Source: DATMRF01 sp035566435
Lineage (GTDB): Bacteria; Verrucomicrobiota; Verrucomicrobiia; Limisphaerales; UBA8199
Direction of reading: 5' to 3'
NCBI GenBank assembly: GCA_035566435.1
Contig: DATMRF010000117.1
Span: 62,001 to 126,000 of the forward strand
Length of the DNA stretch: 64,000 nucleotides
This document shows, piece after piece, positions 34,018 through 43,595 of this stretch (its first letter is position 1; every line of letters starts with the position of its first letter). A model generated the notes under the pieces. That model was not told the origin of the DNA, made no database searches, and was given only the letters and a program-made list of their open reading frames with translations. Position numbers and translations under genes: made by a program.

Positions 34018-37000
34018 ATGGGGCTGGATTGGGAGTGGCATCAGGCCTCGACGCTAGCCGAGCGCGGCGGACGTTATCGCGGCGCAGTGACGGATTCTGC
34101 AGCCTCCGGGCCAGTGACTGAGCGTGGCCGGAAGCGGTTGGCCAAGTGGAAAGCGCAAGCGCCTTTCGATTCCGGCGCACTGTTCCAGCAGCGACTTGAG
34201 CAAGCTGGTTTGACGGAGTCGGAGCTCCTCGAACTGCTTAGCGAGCCTCCCATTGGGTCGCCAGCAGCTCTCGCCGAGCCTCCCGCATGGGCCACGGAGG
34301 TTGCCGACGCCTTTGCTGATTCCACTGATTCGAACCTTAGCTTCGGCAGTCACGGTTCACGCGATCCCTCGCAGATTCGTCTTCTGGAACTGGTTCGGCC
34401 CTTAATCGAGAGAGCCGTCACGCGGCTGCGCGGCGGGATAGGATCTCTGACCGCTTCAGACTCGGCGGTCCCGTTCGAACCAAACGAGCTCGAAGGGATG
34501 CTGGTCAGTCTGATACCCAACCGCTTGCTGCCCTTGCTGCTTAGAACCGTAGTCCTCGAACTCAACGTCGCTCGGGTTCGGGGATTGCTGGCCGGCGCAA
34601 CCCGTGAAGAACGGTTCGCGAGTTTCATCGCTCGCATCCAGCGACCTGAAATCCGGCTGGAATTTTTCCGTGAGTATCCAGTGTTGGGGCGGCAAATTGC
34701 CACGGCCCTGGAGCAATGGTTGGACTGCAGCCTGGAGTTTCTGCAACGCTGGCGCGCGGACTGGCCGGCGATTCGCGACCAGTTCGCTGCGGGGGCCGAT
34801 CCGGGCCCGCTCGCGCGCATCGAAGGTGACGCCGGGGACAGGCACCGGGGCGGGCGAACGGTGTGGATTTTGGAATGCCGGTCGGGACTCAAGGTTGTTT
34901 ATAAACCCAGGCCCATGGCCGTGGACCAGCACTTTCAGGAAGTACTGGGGTGGCTGAACGACCGAGGCGTGTCCCCTCCCTACCGCCAACTCAAAGTTCT
35001 GGACGGCGGCGCTTACGGCTGGGAAGAATTCGTGGCGCCAAAGTGCTGTTGCTCTCGCGAGGAAGTCGTTCGTTTTTACGAACGCGCCGGCGGCTACGTG
35101 GCGCTTTTGTACTTGCTGGCGGCAACCGACTTTCACCACGAGAACGTGTTGGCCGCGGGGGAGCATCCCGTCCTGGTCGATCTGGAAGCGCTGTTTCATG
35201 CTTCCGCTCTCGAGCCTGAGCTACAGCAGGCGAGCGACATCGCCGGGCAATCATTCGGGGAGTCAGTGCTCGGCTCCGGGCTGCTGCCGGTTCCCATCTG
35301 GAGTGGCCGCGACGCTGAGGCTTTTGATTTAAGCGGCCTCGGGGCGGACGCAGGCCAGAAATTACGCGGGCGTTCGCCAGGGTGGGAGGACGTGGGTACC
35401 GATGAGATGCATTTTGCGCGCCGGCAGGAGGTAATCGCCTCTTCGAGTCACCGCGCGACGCTGAATGGGACCGCCACCGATCCGCTCGAGCATCTGGAGG
35501 CAATGGAGCGCGGCTTTCAGCAAGTCTATCAAGTGCTTGAGAAACGTCGCCAGGAGTTGCTGGCGCCGGGAGGAATACTGGACCGCTTCGCTGGCGATGA
35601 CGTGCGGGTCGTGCTGCGCAACACGTCCAGTTACGGCGAACTTCTGGCGGAAGGTTCTCACCCGGACGTATTGCGGGACGCGGTGGACCGGGATCGCCTC
35701 TTTGATCGGCTTTGGCAGGACGTGAAAGAACGGCCCCTGCTTGCGCAGGTGATACCGGCGGAGATCGAAGATCTGTGGCGGGGGGATGTCCCGTTGTTTA
35801 CGACCCAACCTGGCTCCCGGGATCTATGGGCCGGTGTTCACCGGCGCTTTGATGGCGCGCTGAATGAAAGCGGGCTGGACTGCGCCAGGCGGCGGTTGGG
35901 ACAGTTTGGCTCCGAGGATCTCAAGCGCCAACTATGGTTCCTACGCGGCTCCGTCACGACACTCGCTTCGCGGACACGAGCGGTCGCGCGTGGTCGGCGG
36001 CCGCATTCGCTTGAACCAGGACTGGCCGCCGGGCGTAAGGAGTTACTTGCGGCTGCCTGTGCGGTCGGGGACCGGTTGGTTGAAACTGCCTTCCGCGGCG
36101 CGACGGATATCACCTGGATAGGCTTGACTTTGATGCGGGAGAAGAACTGGGTCCTGGTTCCGCTGGGAATGGACTTTTACGATGGCGTGCCCGGCATCGG
36201 CTTCTTTCTGGCTTACCTTGGAGCGATTTCAGGCGATGAGCGTTATACGGTCCTGGCGAGGGCATCGCTCGACGCCCTGCGCCATAAGCTGCGGCCTGAC
36301 CAGCGGCAGAAGGGCTTGGGCGAACTAGGCGGGTTCAATGGCTGGGGCGGTGTGCTGTACACGCTGGCGCACCTGGGCACACTCTGGGGCGAGCCTGCGC
36401 TGCTGGCCGAAGCGCAGGAGATGGCTGAGGTGTTGCCGGGAAGGATCGAGAAAGACAGGGACCTCGACTTCGTCGGGGGCGCCGCCGGATGCATCGCCGG
36501 CCTGCTCTGTCTGCAGAAATGCCGGCCGTCCCCTCGACTGCTGCAATTCGCGACTGAGTGCGGCGATCACCTGCTCGCTCATGCGCAATCCATGCCTCAG
36601 GGCCTGGCGTGGCGTTCTGCATTCCCGTGCTACGGCCCCCTAACAGGATTCTCACACGGGGCGGCCGGCATTTCGTGGTCTTTGCTCGAGTTGGCGGCGC
36701 GTACCGGCGAGCACCGCTTCAAAAAGGCAGCGGTTGGCGGTATTGCTTACGAACGGAGTCTGTTCTCGGCTGAGGCAGGCAACTGGCCCGACCTCCGGGT
36801 GCTCGAAGCCGCTCCCAGACAGGGAGCGGCTCAGCCGCCTCCGTTCCAGATTGGGTGGTGCCACGGCGCGCCGGGGATTGGCCTGGCCAGGCTATTATGC
36901 CGCCACCACCTCAAGGACCCAGTCCTCGACACAGAAACTGAAGTAGCGTTGCGAACCACGCTGGCCAACGGTTTCGGGTCCAACCACTGCTTGTGCCACG

Positions 37001-37284
37001 GGGACCTCGGCAACCTGGAACCGTTCCTGGAGGCGGCAAGGGCCTGGCCTGAGTCACGTTGGAGCAAGGAGGCGGAGCGTCTGGCCGCGGGCATTTTGAA
37101 CGCGATCAGCCTTGAGGGCTGGCTTTGTGGCAACCCTCTGGCGGTTGAATCCCCCGGGTTGATGACCGGTTTAGCCGGCATCGGCTACGGGCTTCTGCGG
37201 TGCGCAGAGCCGGCGAGAGTGCCTTCGATATTGTCGCTTGCGCCTCCGATTCCAGCCTCGGCCGGCGCGCCGAGCGAGCCATGA
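34018..37284 (+). CDS. lanM: LanM-type class II lanthipeptide synthetase
   Basis: ATG 34018 follows GGAG by a good distance and gives 1,088 residues; an in-frame GTG at 33967 is an alternative. LanM enzymes dehydrate Ser/Thr in the precursor and then form thioether rings. The N-terminal dehydratase (DUF4135, residues about 150-700) shows VVYKPRPMAVDQHF and TDFHHENVLAAGEHPVLVDL. The C-terminal LanC-like cyclase holds the zinc ligands C948 (IGWCHGAPGIG), C993 and H994 (HCLCHGDLGN). It should modify both precursors encoded just upstream. The gene ends 32 bases before the sulfotransferase gene. Confidence 0.95.
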   Translation: MGLDWEWHQASTLAERGGRYRGAVTDSAASGPVTERGRKRLAKWKAQAPFDSGALFQQRLEQAGLTESELLELLSEPPIGSPAALAEPPAWATEVADAFADSTDSNLSFGSHGSRDPSQIRLLELVRPLIERAVTRLRGGIGSLTASDSAVPFEPNELEGMLVSLIPNRLLPLLLRTVVLELNVARVRGLLAGATREERFASFIARIQRPEIRLEFFREYPVLGRQIATALEQWLDCSLEFLQRWRADWPAIRDQFAAGADPGPLARIEGDAGDRHRGGRTVWILECRSGLKVVYKPRPMAVDQHFQEVLGWLNDRGVSPPYRQLKVLDGGAYGWEEFVAPKCCCSREEVVRFYERAGGYVALLYLLAATDFHHENVLAAGEHPVLVDLEALFHASALEPELQQASDIAGQSFGESVLGSGLLPVPIWSGRDAEAFDLSGLGADAGQKLRGRSPGWEDVGTDEMHFARRQEVIASSSHRATLNGTATDPLEHLEAMERGFQQVYQVLEKRRQELLAPGGILDRFAGDDVRVVLRNTSSYGELLAEGSHPDVLRDAVDRDRLFDRLWQDVKERPLLAQVIPAEIEDLWRGDVPLFTTQPGSRDLWAGVHRRFDGALNESGLDCARRRLGQFGSEDLKRQLWFLRGSVTTLASRTRAVARGRRPHSLEPGLAAGRKELLAAACAVGDRLVETAFRGATDITWIGLTLMREKNWVLVPLGMDFYDGVPGIGFFLAYLGAISGDERYTVLARASLDALRHKLRPDQRQKGLGELGGFNGWGGVLYTLAHLGTLWGEPALLAEAQEMAEVLPGRIEKDRDLDFVGGAAGCIAGLLCLQKCRPSPRLLQFATECGDHLLAHAQSMPQGLAWRSAFPCYGPLTGFSHGAAGISWSLLELAARTGEHRFKKAAVGGIAYERSLFSAEAGNWPDLRVLEAAPRQGAAQPPPFQIGWCHGAPGIGLARLLCRHHLKDPVLDTETEVALRTTLANGFGSNHCLCHGDLGNLEPFLEAARAWPESRWSKEAERLAAGILNAISLEGWLCGNPLAVESPGLMTGLAGIGYGLLRCAEPARVPSILSLAPPIPASAGAPSEP

Positions 37285-37315
37285 CGTAATCGTGTAGCAT
37301 GCGCCCGCCTTGAAA

Positions 37316-38857
37316 ATGGCAACCCAAAGTCTCGGTTTAACCCACCCTCGACCGGGCTCGTTTCAGGAAGCCGCTGAGGCCTGGAAGCGACAGGATTACC
37401 AAAAGACGATTGAGTTGCTGACGCGTGCCAGCCAGGCGCAGCCCGCCAACTCAAAACTCCTTCTGAACCTGGGCGAGGCGTACGGGCTGCGTTTTGAGTA
37501 TCAGGAGGCTGAGCGCTGCCTGGAAAAGGCAGTGACCGTCACCTCAAACAAAGTGGAGACCTTGGCTCAAGCGGGCCGGCGCTGTCAGCGGTTCGGACAG
37601 CCCGGCATGGGCAACCGTTACTTCACGCGCGCAGCGGAACACCCGGACGTCAGCGCGTGGGTGTTGGTCGCCCTCGCCGAATTCGAGGAAGGCCACTCGC
37701 GGGCACAGGCGGCGCTTGCCTGGCTGGCCCGTGCCTTGGGTTTGAAGCCAGGTTACCCGCGCGCGCTGCTAGTCCGCGCGCGCTTGCACCGGGCTTCCGG
37801 GGAGCTCGAGGAAGGCGAAAGGCTTTTGCGTTCGCTGCTGGCGAGGCCAGAAGATGAGGTCACCGCCCCGGCCTGGTATGAGCTGGGCACAAACCTGGAT
37901 CGCCAGAGCAGTTATGAGCAGGCCATGGAGGCGTTCCTGCAGGCCAAGGCACTGATCCGCCCTGCCTGCACAGCGTACGTGGCCGAGTTTAAGAAGCTGC
38001 ACGCTAAGATTCGTACGGTGGAAGAGACAGTGTCAGCCAGCACGCTTGAAAGGTGGCTTGCTGTGAGCGCCGAGCTCCAGCCCAGCCGGCGCTTTGCGCT
38101 TCTCTGCGGGCATCCGCGGTCCGGGACGACTCTGCTGGAGCAAGTGCTCGATGCCCACCCCGGCATCGTTGCCACCGCGGAAACCTCGATTCTGATGGAG
38201 GAAGCGTACTCCTCCTTGAGCCGGGGATTTCCGGAGGACGCACCGATACTGCGGATTCTCGAGGCGGCGTCCATTAACACCTTGCAACAAGCCCGAGCCG
38301 ATTATTTTCGCTTCACGGAATCGTTCAGCGGCAGGGCCATCGGCCATAAACTACTGATCGATAAAAGCCCTGGAATGGATGCGGATATTCCGGTTGTCGC
38401 CCGCATCTTCCCCGAGGCGGCGCTCCTGGTGGCGATACGCGATCCGCGGGATGTATGCCTGAGTTGTTTTATGCTGCCCTTGCCGCCAGGTCGGATGAGC
38501 GCGTTGTGCTTGAGCCTCGAGGGGACCGCTGCCCAATACGCGTCGCTTATGGGCTTTTCGAGAGCGATTCGGTCGAGGCTGCCGAGCCCGCAGATGGAGG
38601 TCCGCTATGAAGATGTGGTCGGGGACCTCGAAGGCGTCAGCCGCCGGGTGCTTGGCTTCCTGGGGCTGGAGTGGAACCCGAGCGTTCTTCGATTTGACGA
38701 CCACGCGAAGACGAAGCTGTTGCGGTGCGCCATTGATGAGGCGGTGGCGAAACCGATCTTCAAGAGCTCCGTCGGTCGCTGGCGCCATTATCAAAAATAC
38801 CTCGAGCCCTGCCTCGAGCAACTGGAGCCGTTTATCAAAGCGTTTGGGTATGACTGA
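37316..38857 (+). CDS. TPR-repeat sulfotransferase
   Basis: From ATG 37316 the protein has 513 residues. Residues about 15-220 are tetratricopeptide repeats (LLLNLGEAYGLRFEYQEAER; WYELGTNLDRQSSYEQAMEA). The C-terminal domain has the PAPS-dependent sulfotransferase signatures: the 5'-phosphosulfate loop GHPRSGTTLLEQVLDAHPGI at about 265-284 and the 3'-phosphate motif AIRDPRDVCLSCFM. It is the last gene of the lanthipeptide locus. A role in sulfating the peptide is an inference; RaxST, which sulfates tyrosine in the secreted peptide RaxX, is a precedent for sulfated ribosomal peptides. Precursor 1 offers core tyrosines 61 and 67. Confidence 0.88.
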   Translation: MATQSLGLTHPRPGSFQEAAEAWKRQDYQKTIELLTRASQAQPANSKLLLNLGEAYGLRFEYQEAERCLEKAVTVTSNKVETLAQAGRRCQRFGQPGMGNRYFTRAAEHPDVSAWVLVALAEFEEGHSRAQAALAWLARALGLKPGYPRALLVRARLHRASGELEEGERLLRSLLARPEDEVTAPAWYELGTNLDRQSSYEQAMEAFLQAKALIRPACTAYVAEFKKLHAKIRTVEETVSASTLERWLAVSAELQPSRRFALLCGHPRSGTTLLEQVLDAHPGIVATAETSILMEEAYSSLSRGFPEDAPILRILEAASINTLQQARADYFRFTESFSGRAIGHKLLIDKSPGMDADIPVVARIFPEAALLVAIRDPRDVCLSCFMLPLPPGRMSALCLSLEGTAAQYASLMGFSRAIRSRLPSPQMEVRYEDVVGDLEGVSRRVLGFLGLEWNPSVLRFDDHAKTKLLRCAIDEAVAKPIFKSSVGRWRHYQKYLEPCLEQLEPFIKAFGYD

Positions 38858-39079
38858 TGGGACACACCGAACTGGACAGCATCCACCATCCAAATAGAGC
38901 GAAGCTTCAGCAGAGCTTTTCATTTTAGCTTGCTTCATTCCATCCATTAGGTTAGTAATGTAATGCTGCCTCCACGAGACGCCGATGTTATCGGCCGACG
39001 CCCCGCGTGCAGCGTCGTACTCTAATTCGCACAGACCCATGGTGAAGTCTGTGGGTCTTCAATAGGAAAGGACCATTGT
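38858..39079 (+). other. Leader region of the secreted AOC-barrel-like gene
   Basis: There is no gene here. A short inverted repeat, AGACCCA (39033-39039) with TGGGTCT (39052-39058), sits just before the AGGAAAGGA ribosome-binding site of the 39080 gene and could be a regulatory hairpin. This is weak evidence. Confidence 0.3.
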
Positions 39080-39559
39080 ATGAATCTGAGGAGACTGACA
39101 CGACCGACGGTTATCGGCATCACTGCCCTGGCCCTTTGTGGCCTCGTGCGGCCCGCCGGGGCAAGCCTCGACAATCCCATCACGCGCCCGCTCATTGTGG
39201 TGGAGGGGCATCTGACCATCGTTGTTAATCCGCTCACGGGTGCTTATCACTTCACCGATTGGGGTTGGGCGACCCACACAGGCCTGTTCACCAACTCGGG
39301 CTCGGGCGTGGTCAACCTGGGCACGGGCGAGTTCGTCTCAGGGACTGGGCTCGTTTTCGCCGCCAACGGCGACACGCTAAGCTGGACGATCGGGGCCGTT
39401 CCAAACACGGTCGTTTACACCGGCGGCACCGGTCGCTTCCAAGGCGTCACGGGCGGATTTCTCGCCGTGATCACTTCGGAAACGCTGCTTTCCAGTAACT
39501 CGGATGGCACGGTCACGTTGGCGATCACCTACGATGGTAACGGGACAATCACGTACTGA
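39080..39559 (+). CDS. Small secreted protein, allene-oxide-cyclase/dirigent-barrel-like
   Basis: This is a 159-residue protein. A signal peptide is clear (TVIGITALALCGLVRPAGAS). The mature part is all beta with the segment VYTGGTGRFQGVTGGFLAV followed by TYDGNGTITY. This matches the small calycin-like barrel of allene oxide cyclase/dirigent-type secreted proteins (typical GTGRF.G..G). A strong AGGAAAGGA ribosome-binding site precedes it. It lies about 220 bases after the sulfotransferase, so it may be independent. The ligand is unknown. Confidence 0.7.
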   Translation: MNLRRLTRPTVIGITALALCGLVRPAGASLDNPITRPLIVVEGHLTIVVNPLTGAYHFTDWGWATHTGLFTNSGSGVVNLGTGEFVSGTGLVFAANGDTLSWTIGAVPNTVVYTGGTGRFQGVTGGFLAVITSETLLSSNSDGTVTLAITYDGNGTITY

Positions 39560-40205
39560 GCGCCAATAACTGGAGTTCGGTAACGCGTTATGCCTGACGG
39601 CGACCCGTACGTTCGAGACCGGTTCGCCGCTCACGGATCCTCGATTCCATCCGGTTCCAGCGGTTAGTGGCGGCCGATTGGGACCTGTGGAATCGAGAGC
39701 CCGACTCCTGCAGCCTTTCACGAGCAAAAGAGTAGGGGTCTGGCATTATTCGCCGGTCAGGTAAATCGCCGGGCCGCACGTCCTGCCCTCATCCAGCTCA
39801 ATCATGCTATCGACTAAACGTCCATAGTTGCCCGTTTGCTTAAGGAACTTTGCCCCGCTAGGGCAGAATTAGAACCAGCATATTGGTCGCAACCAAGAAA
39901 AGATATTGGCGTCCAAGCTGTTGCGAAGCCTCTTTTTCCCAGCGGAGTCTGGGAAAAAGGGTGTAGTGCAATCCGTCGAAGTCGCGCATTTTGAGCAAGA
40001 TTCCTCTAACCCGTTGCCTCTGCGTTTCCTCTGCGCTCATCGCGGCTCCGCGGTTTGCTTGTTCGGCGGATTTGGTTGCGGCTTCGCTGCGCCGGGGCCA
40101 TGTCAATGGACTGCACCTCGCCTCCACTCCATGCCTTCGATCTTGCATTCAACATTCTCAATTCCGCCTTTCCGCCAATTGGCCTACGTTATGCTGTTTT
40201 GTTTC

Positions 40206-40465
40206 ACATGCAGGGCGCGGACGCCGCACATGAGGCTTTCCCTGGAACGATGTCTTCCAGGCCGCCCTCCACTATGCCCAAAAATAAGTCACTACCCTTT
40301 ACTTAATCGAGAGATGATGCTCTCTCCGGCTCGGCGCCGCGCCCGGAAAGGCGCCGAATCGCTAACATAACCGGGCACCCGGAAGCGCACACCGCCCTTC
40401 CGACGAAAGGCTTTTTATGCTTGCAACCGCCAACCACGGTCGCCTCAGTGACAATTTGTCCCCGT
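40206..40465 (+). repeat. Dispersed 250-bp noncoding repeat, copy 2
   Basis: See copy 1 at 31558-31815. Shared blocks include ACGCCGCACATG, TTTCCCTGGAAC, the identical 55-base section around TAAGTCACTACCCTTTACTT, GCGCCCGGAAAGGCGCCGA and AATTTGTCCC. The order of blocks is the same in both copies. Confidence 0.7.
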
Positions 40466-40582
40466 CCCTCTGGGCGCGCTCCAACTCGGCCTCTGGATAT
40501 TTTCTGTTTTCTATTCGGCAGAACCCCCGCGGCACCGATCAACCAAACCTTCCGCAGTCCGGTCCGAATCAAGCCTGTCTTA

Positions 40583-40621
40583 CACCTTGTTCAACCTTGT
40601 TCAACCTTGTTCAACCTTGTT
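40583..40621 (+). repeat. Tandem 10-bp repeat
   Basis: The unit CCTTGTTCAA is repeated nearly four times without interruption. It is noncoding, and no function can be inferred. Confidence 0.85.
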
Positions 40622-40710
40622 AAGCTAAAAAAATGTTCCCTTATGCGCGCCCAGCAATTCACCCTTGCCAGCTTCCCTCCGCCCTCCCCACTCCGCACTC
40701 CGCACTTACA

Positions 40711-40800
40711 TGGGACGGCTGGGACGGTCTGGGACGGCTGTGGGACGGCTGCAAAAGTGAGAATCGCCCGTGTACACCGGGCTTGGGACGGTGGGACGGC
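40711..40800 (+). repeat. Degenerate GGGACGGCT repeats
   Basis: Four units of TGGGACGGCT with small changes lie at 40711-40752, and two more lie near 40785-40800 after a unique stretch. This is low-complexity intergenic DNA. Confidence 0.7.
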
Positions 40801-41397
40801 TGTACACCCCCAAACCACCCCCCCCACCCCCACGCGTCGGCTTGTTCGCCAAAGCTGCAAGCGACGAGAGATCTGGTATTCTCCTGCCAACTCGCCGACC
40901 CGCTCGCACCGAACCACACTTCGTCCGCGCTATCCGGCGCTATCCGGCACTAATCGGCGCTACCAAAGGTAATTGTTTTGATCGCCCGACTATCAACTCT
41001 TTAGGTGCCCCCTCGGGCAAGTGCTCTTTGACATCTTAACCGGGAAACGACGCCGCGTTCCGTCCGGAGCGCGGAGCTCCGGCTCTGCCCAGGCCCAGGT
41101 CGAGCCGCCCTCCGCGCTCCAGCGTCGCACGAGTTCTCACCGTTTCTCACGGATTTTCACGGATTCTTATGGATTCTCAGGAGTTCTCACCATTTCTCAC
41201 GTTTTCTCGTTAATTTCCGTTAGTTCTCGTTATGTATCCTCGGCTTTCTGCGCCCTGCGGGCCGTGGACTCTGAACCGTGGACTTTAGACTTGGGACCTG
41301 AGATTTGAGACTTTGGCGCATGAATCCCCCCTCGACGCCGCCGTACCAGGTTGGTAAGCTGACGCCCAGGATCGCAACCATGCGTGCCCCCTAACTT

Positions 41398-42837
41398 ATG
41401 AAGAAGAAAACTCAAGCCACCGATACCCCCCTCACGCGCCGCAATTTCCTGCGTGGCGCTGCCGCCTCCACCACCGCCTTCATGTTTTTGCCGGGCATGG
41501 TCCTCGGCACCCGCGGCGCCCCATCGCCGAATGGAAAAGTAAACATCGCCGGCATCGGCATCGGCGGTCAGGGGGGCGAGGACCTCAAGCACATGGAAAG
41601 CGAAAACATAGTCGCTCTCTGTGATGTCGATAAGAACCACGCGGCTCACACTTTCAAACGCTATCCGAACGCGAAACAGTTTACCGATTATCGCAAGATG
41701 CTCGACGAGATGAAGGAGATCGATGGCATCGTCGTCGGCACGCCCGACCATCATCACGCGTTCGCGTCCATGGAAGCCATCAAACGCGGCAAACACGTCT
41801 ATTGCGAAAAACCGCTCACACACTCGGTGTGGGAAGCGCGCCAACTCGCCAGCGCCGCCCGCGACGCCAAAGTCGCCACCCAGATGGGTAATCAGGGCCA
41901 GGCCTCCGAACAAACCCGCCACCTTTGTGAGCTTGTCTGGTCCGGCATCATCGGCAATGTTCACGAAGCCCATATCTGGACCGACCGCCCTTCCAATGGT
42001 CTTTTCAATGAATACTGGCCCCAGGGGGTAAACAAACCCAAGGACACACCCCCCGTCCCCAGCACCCTGGATTGGGACCTCTGGCTCGGCCCGGCTCCCA
42101 GCCGCGATTACAACCCTATCTACCTGCCGTTCAGATGGCGCGGCTGGTGGGACTTCGGCACTGGCGCCCTTGGCGATATCGGCTGCCACGCCCAGGACCC
42201 CGTCTTCCGCGCCCTCAAACTTGGCGCCCCAACCAGTGTCCAGGCCGCCTCCACGCGCGTGAACGACCAGACTTTTCCGCTCGGCTCAATCGTCACCTAC
42301 GAATTCCCTGCGCGGTCGGCCGCCCCGCAGGAAAACAACGTCCACATCAGGGGCCTTGAGGGCCGCTCCGCCGGTGCAGTCGAGATGCCCCCGTGCAAAC
42401 TAACCTGGTACGATGGCGGCTTGCGGCCCCCGCGGCCCGATGGGTTGCCCCAGGGCAAACTCATGGGCGACAACGGACGAATGTTGGTCGGCGATAAAGG
42501 CTTCATCCTGGGCAACACCGTTTTTCCTGACTCCCTTTCGAAAGATGCGGCGGCGCTTCCGCACACCATCCCGCTTTCGCCCGGCCACTACCAGGAATGG
42601 ATCGCGGCCTGCAAGGGCGGCAAGACTCCCGGCTCCAATTTCGATTTTGCCGGGCCGCTCGCCGAGTCCGTCCTGCTCGGCAACGTCGCTCTCCGTGTCC
42701 AGCTTCGCGAAGACCTGACCCTCTGCAAACTCATGTGGGACTCGGCGAATCTGAAATTCAGCAACCTCGAAGACGCGAACAAATTCGTCCGCCGCGAATA
42801 CCGCGCCGGCTGGAGTCTCCAAGGCGTTTCTACGTAA
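41398..42837 (+). CDS. Tat-exported Gfo/Idh/MocA family oxidoreductase
   Basis: This is a 479-residue protein. The twin-arginine signal is LTRRNFLRGAAASTTAFMFL. The Rossmann fold begins KVNIAGIGIGGQGGEDL with the dinucleotide-discriminating segment IVALCDVDKNHAA. The family signature is IVVGTPDHHHAFASMEAIKR, then GKHVYCEKPLTHS. The C-terminal domain has WDLWLGPAPSRDYNPIYLPF and WDFGTGALGDIGCH, shared with many Verrucomicrobia/Planctomycetes exported oxidoreductases. It is only distantly like the one at 16514-17881. The likely activity is NAD(P)-dependent sugar oxidation in the periplasm. It stands alone. Confidence 0.9.
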   Translation: MKKKTQATDTPLTRRNFLRGAAASTTAFMFLPGMVLGTRGAPSPNGKVNIAGIGIGGQGGEDLKHMESENIVALCDVDKNHAAHTFKRYPNAKQFTDYRKMLDEMKEIDGIVVGTPDHHHAFASMEAIKRGKHVYCEKPLTHSVWEARQLASAARDAKVATQMGNQGQASEQTRHLCELVWSGIIGNVHEAHIWTDRPSNGLFNEYWPQGVNKPKDTPPVPSTLDWDLWLGPAPSRDYNPIYLPFRWRGWWDFGTGALGDIGCHAQDPVFRALKLGAPTSVQAASTRVNDQTFPLGSIVTYEFPARSAAPQENNVHIRGLEGRSAGAVEMPPCKLTWYDGGLRPPRPDGLPQGKLMGDNGRMLVGDKGFILGNTVFPDSLSKDAAALPHTIPLSPGHYQEWIAACKGGKTPGSNFDFAGPLAESVLLGNVALRVQLREDLTLCKLMWDSANLKFSNLEDANKFVRREYRAGWSLQGVST

Positions 42838-42844
42838 TGGAAAC

Positions 42845-42885
42845 TTAACGCAAAGGCACACAAACGCGTCGCGTCTTTGCGTTAA
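42845..42885 (+). terminator. Hairpin between convergent genes
   Basis: TTAACGCAAAG (42845-42855) and CTTTGCGTTAA (42875-42885) form a perfect 11-bp inverted repeat 8 bases after the oxidoreductase stop and before the convergent CGNR gene end. It could terminate transcription in both directions, although no T-run follows. Related TTAACGCAA phrases recur near 52684, so it may instead be a dispersed genomic motif. Confidence 0.4.
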
Positions 42886-42936
42886 AGGTTTGAACGGAAA
42901 GTTTCGGTTCACCGAAAACTTGTGTGAGTGGCGCGC

Positions 42937-43569
42937 TCAATCCTGTGCGTCCCGCCTTTGCTTCAGCCGGTGGCGGCGCACCTTAGCGCGGTTGCCGCAA
43001 TCGCGCATGTCACACCAGCGGCGGCTGTGGTTTTTGCTCGAGTCGATAAACAACCAGCCGCACCTATCGCCCTCGCATCGCTGCACGTGCGCAGGCCTGG
43101 CGCGGTCGGTCAGCAACTCCGCCGCCGCCCTCGCCACTGGCCCCAACGGATGCTCCAGCAGCGGCTCGTCGTCCGCCCATCGCCAGTCGAAACCGTCTGC
43201 TCCCGCTCGCACCCGCAGCCGGCCAAGCGCCGACGCGAGTTCGGAATTTAGCCGGGCCAAATCCGCGTCTGCCGCGGCTCGTCCTTCCACGATCGCGGCG
43301 AAGATTCGGTAAATGGTCTCCCTCAACTCGACGGCTCTCTCCAGCACGTGGCCGGCTTCACTCGGCCGGTCCGCCGCTAGTTTCGCCAAACGCTCCGCCC
43401 GGGCATCATCCACGATCCCTGCCTGCCGGCTCCAGGAGAGAACATCTGCATAGGTCTTCAGATGCTCGCGCTCGATGACTCCTCGTTTGCCACCAACCGT
43501 GTTCGTGAAGTCCAGGCAGAGGTCCCCTCCGATCAACTGGAACTTTTTTGTTGGTGAAGCATCGGACAT
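42937..43569 (-). CDS. ABATE-domain / CGNR zinc-finger protein (probable transcription regulator)
   Basis: ATG 43569 (MSDASPTKKFQLIGG) gives 210 residues; an upstream ATG at 43587 is possible. The N-terminal ABATE part contains GGDLCLDFTNTVGGKRG. The C-terminal zinc finger has CEGDRCGWLFIDSSKNHSRR followed by WCDMRDCGNRAKVRRH, the diagnostic CGNR motif with four cysteines. These proteins are thought to be ligand-responsive DNA-binding regulators. It is divergent from the small gene at 43684. Repeated GTAAC/GTTAC pentamers lie between them. Confidence 0.88.
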   Translation of the reverse strand: MSDASPTKKFQLIGGDLCLDFTNTVGGKRGVIEREHLKTYADVLSWSRQAGIVDDARAERLAKLAADRPSEAGHVLERAVELRETIYRIFAAIVEGRAAADADLARLNSELASALGRLRVRAGADGFDWRWADDEPLLEHPLGPVARAAAELLTDRARPAHVQRCEGDRCGWLFIDSSKNHSRRWCDMRDCGNRAKVRRHRLKQRRDAQD

Positions 43570-43595
43570 TGTGTAGTCGATTACCATAAAATACT

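Larger units (their letters stand above)
39560..41397. other. Long noncoding region with simple repeats
   Basis: No convincing gene is found over 1.8 kb. It holds the second copy of a 250-bp dispersed repeat (40206-40465), tandem 10-mers at 40583-40621, GGGACGGCT-type 10-mers at 40711-40800, CGCTATCCGG-type repeats near 40925-40960, and TTCTCAC-type imperfect repeats near 41130-41230. The open frames present follow simple-repeat composition rather than codon structure. Confidence 0.6.

Noticed and set aside
37185..37454. Minus-strand frames across the lanM/sulfotransferase junction as a third small peptide gene
   Set aside because: There is no leader resembling the two precursors and no ribosome-binding site; they are shadows of the plus-strand genes.
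40421..40972. 183-residue plus-strand frame and overlapping minus-strand frames
   Set aside because: The translations consist of simple-repeat residues (SRP-type tracts) over tandem DNA repeats; no conserved segment, start site or neighbour supports a gene.
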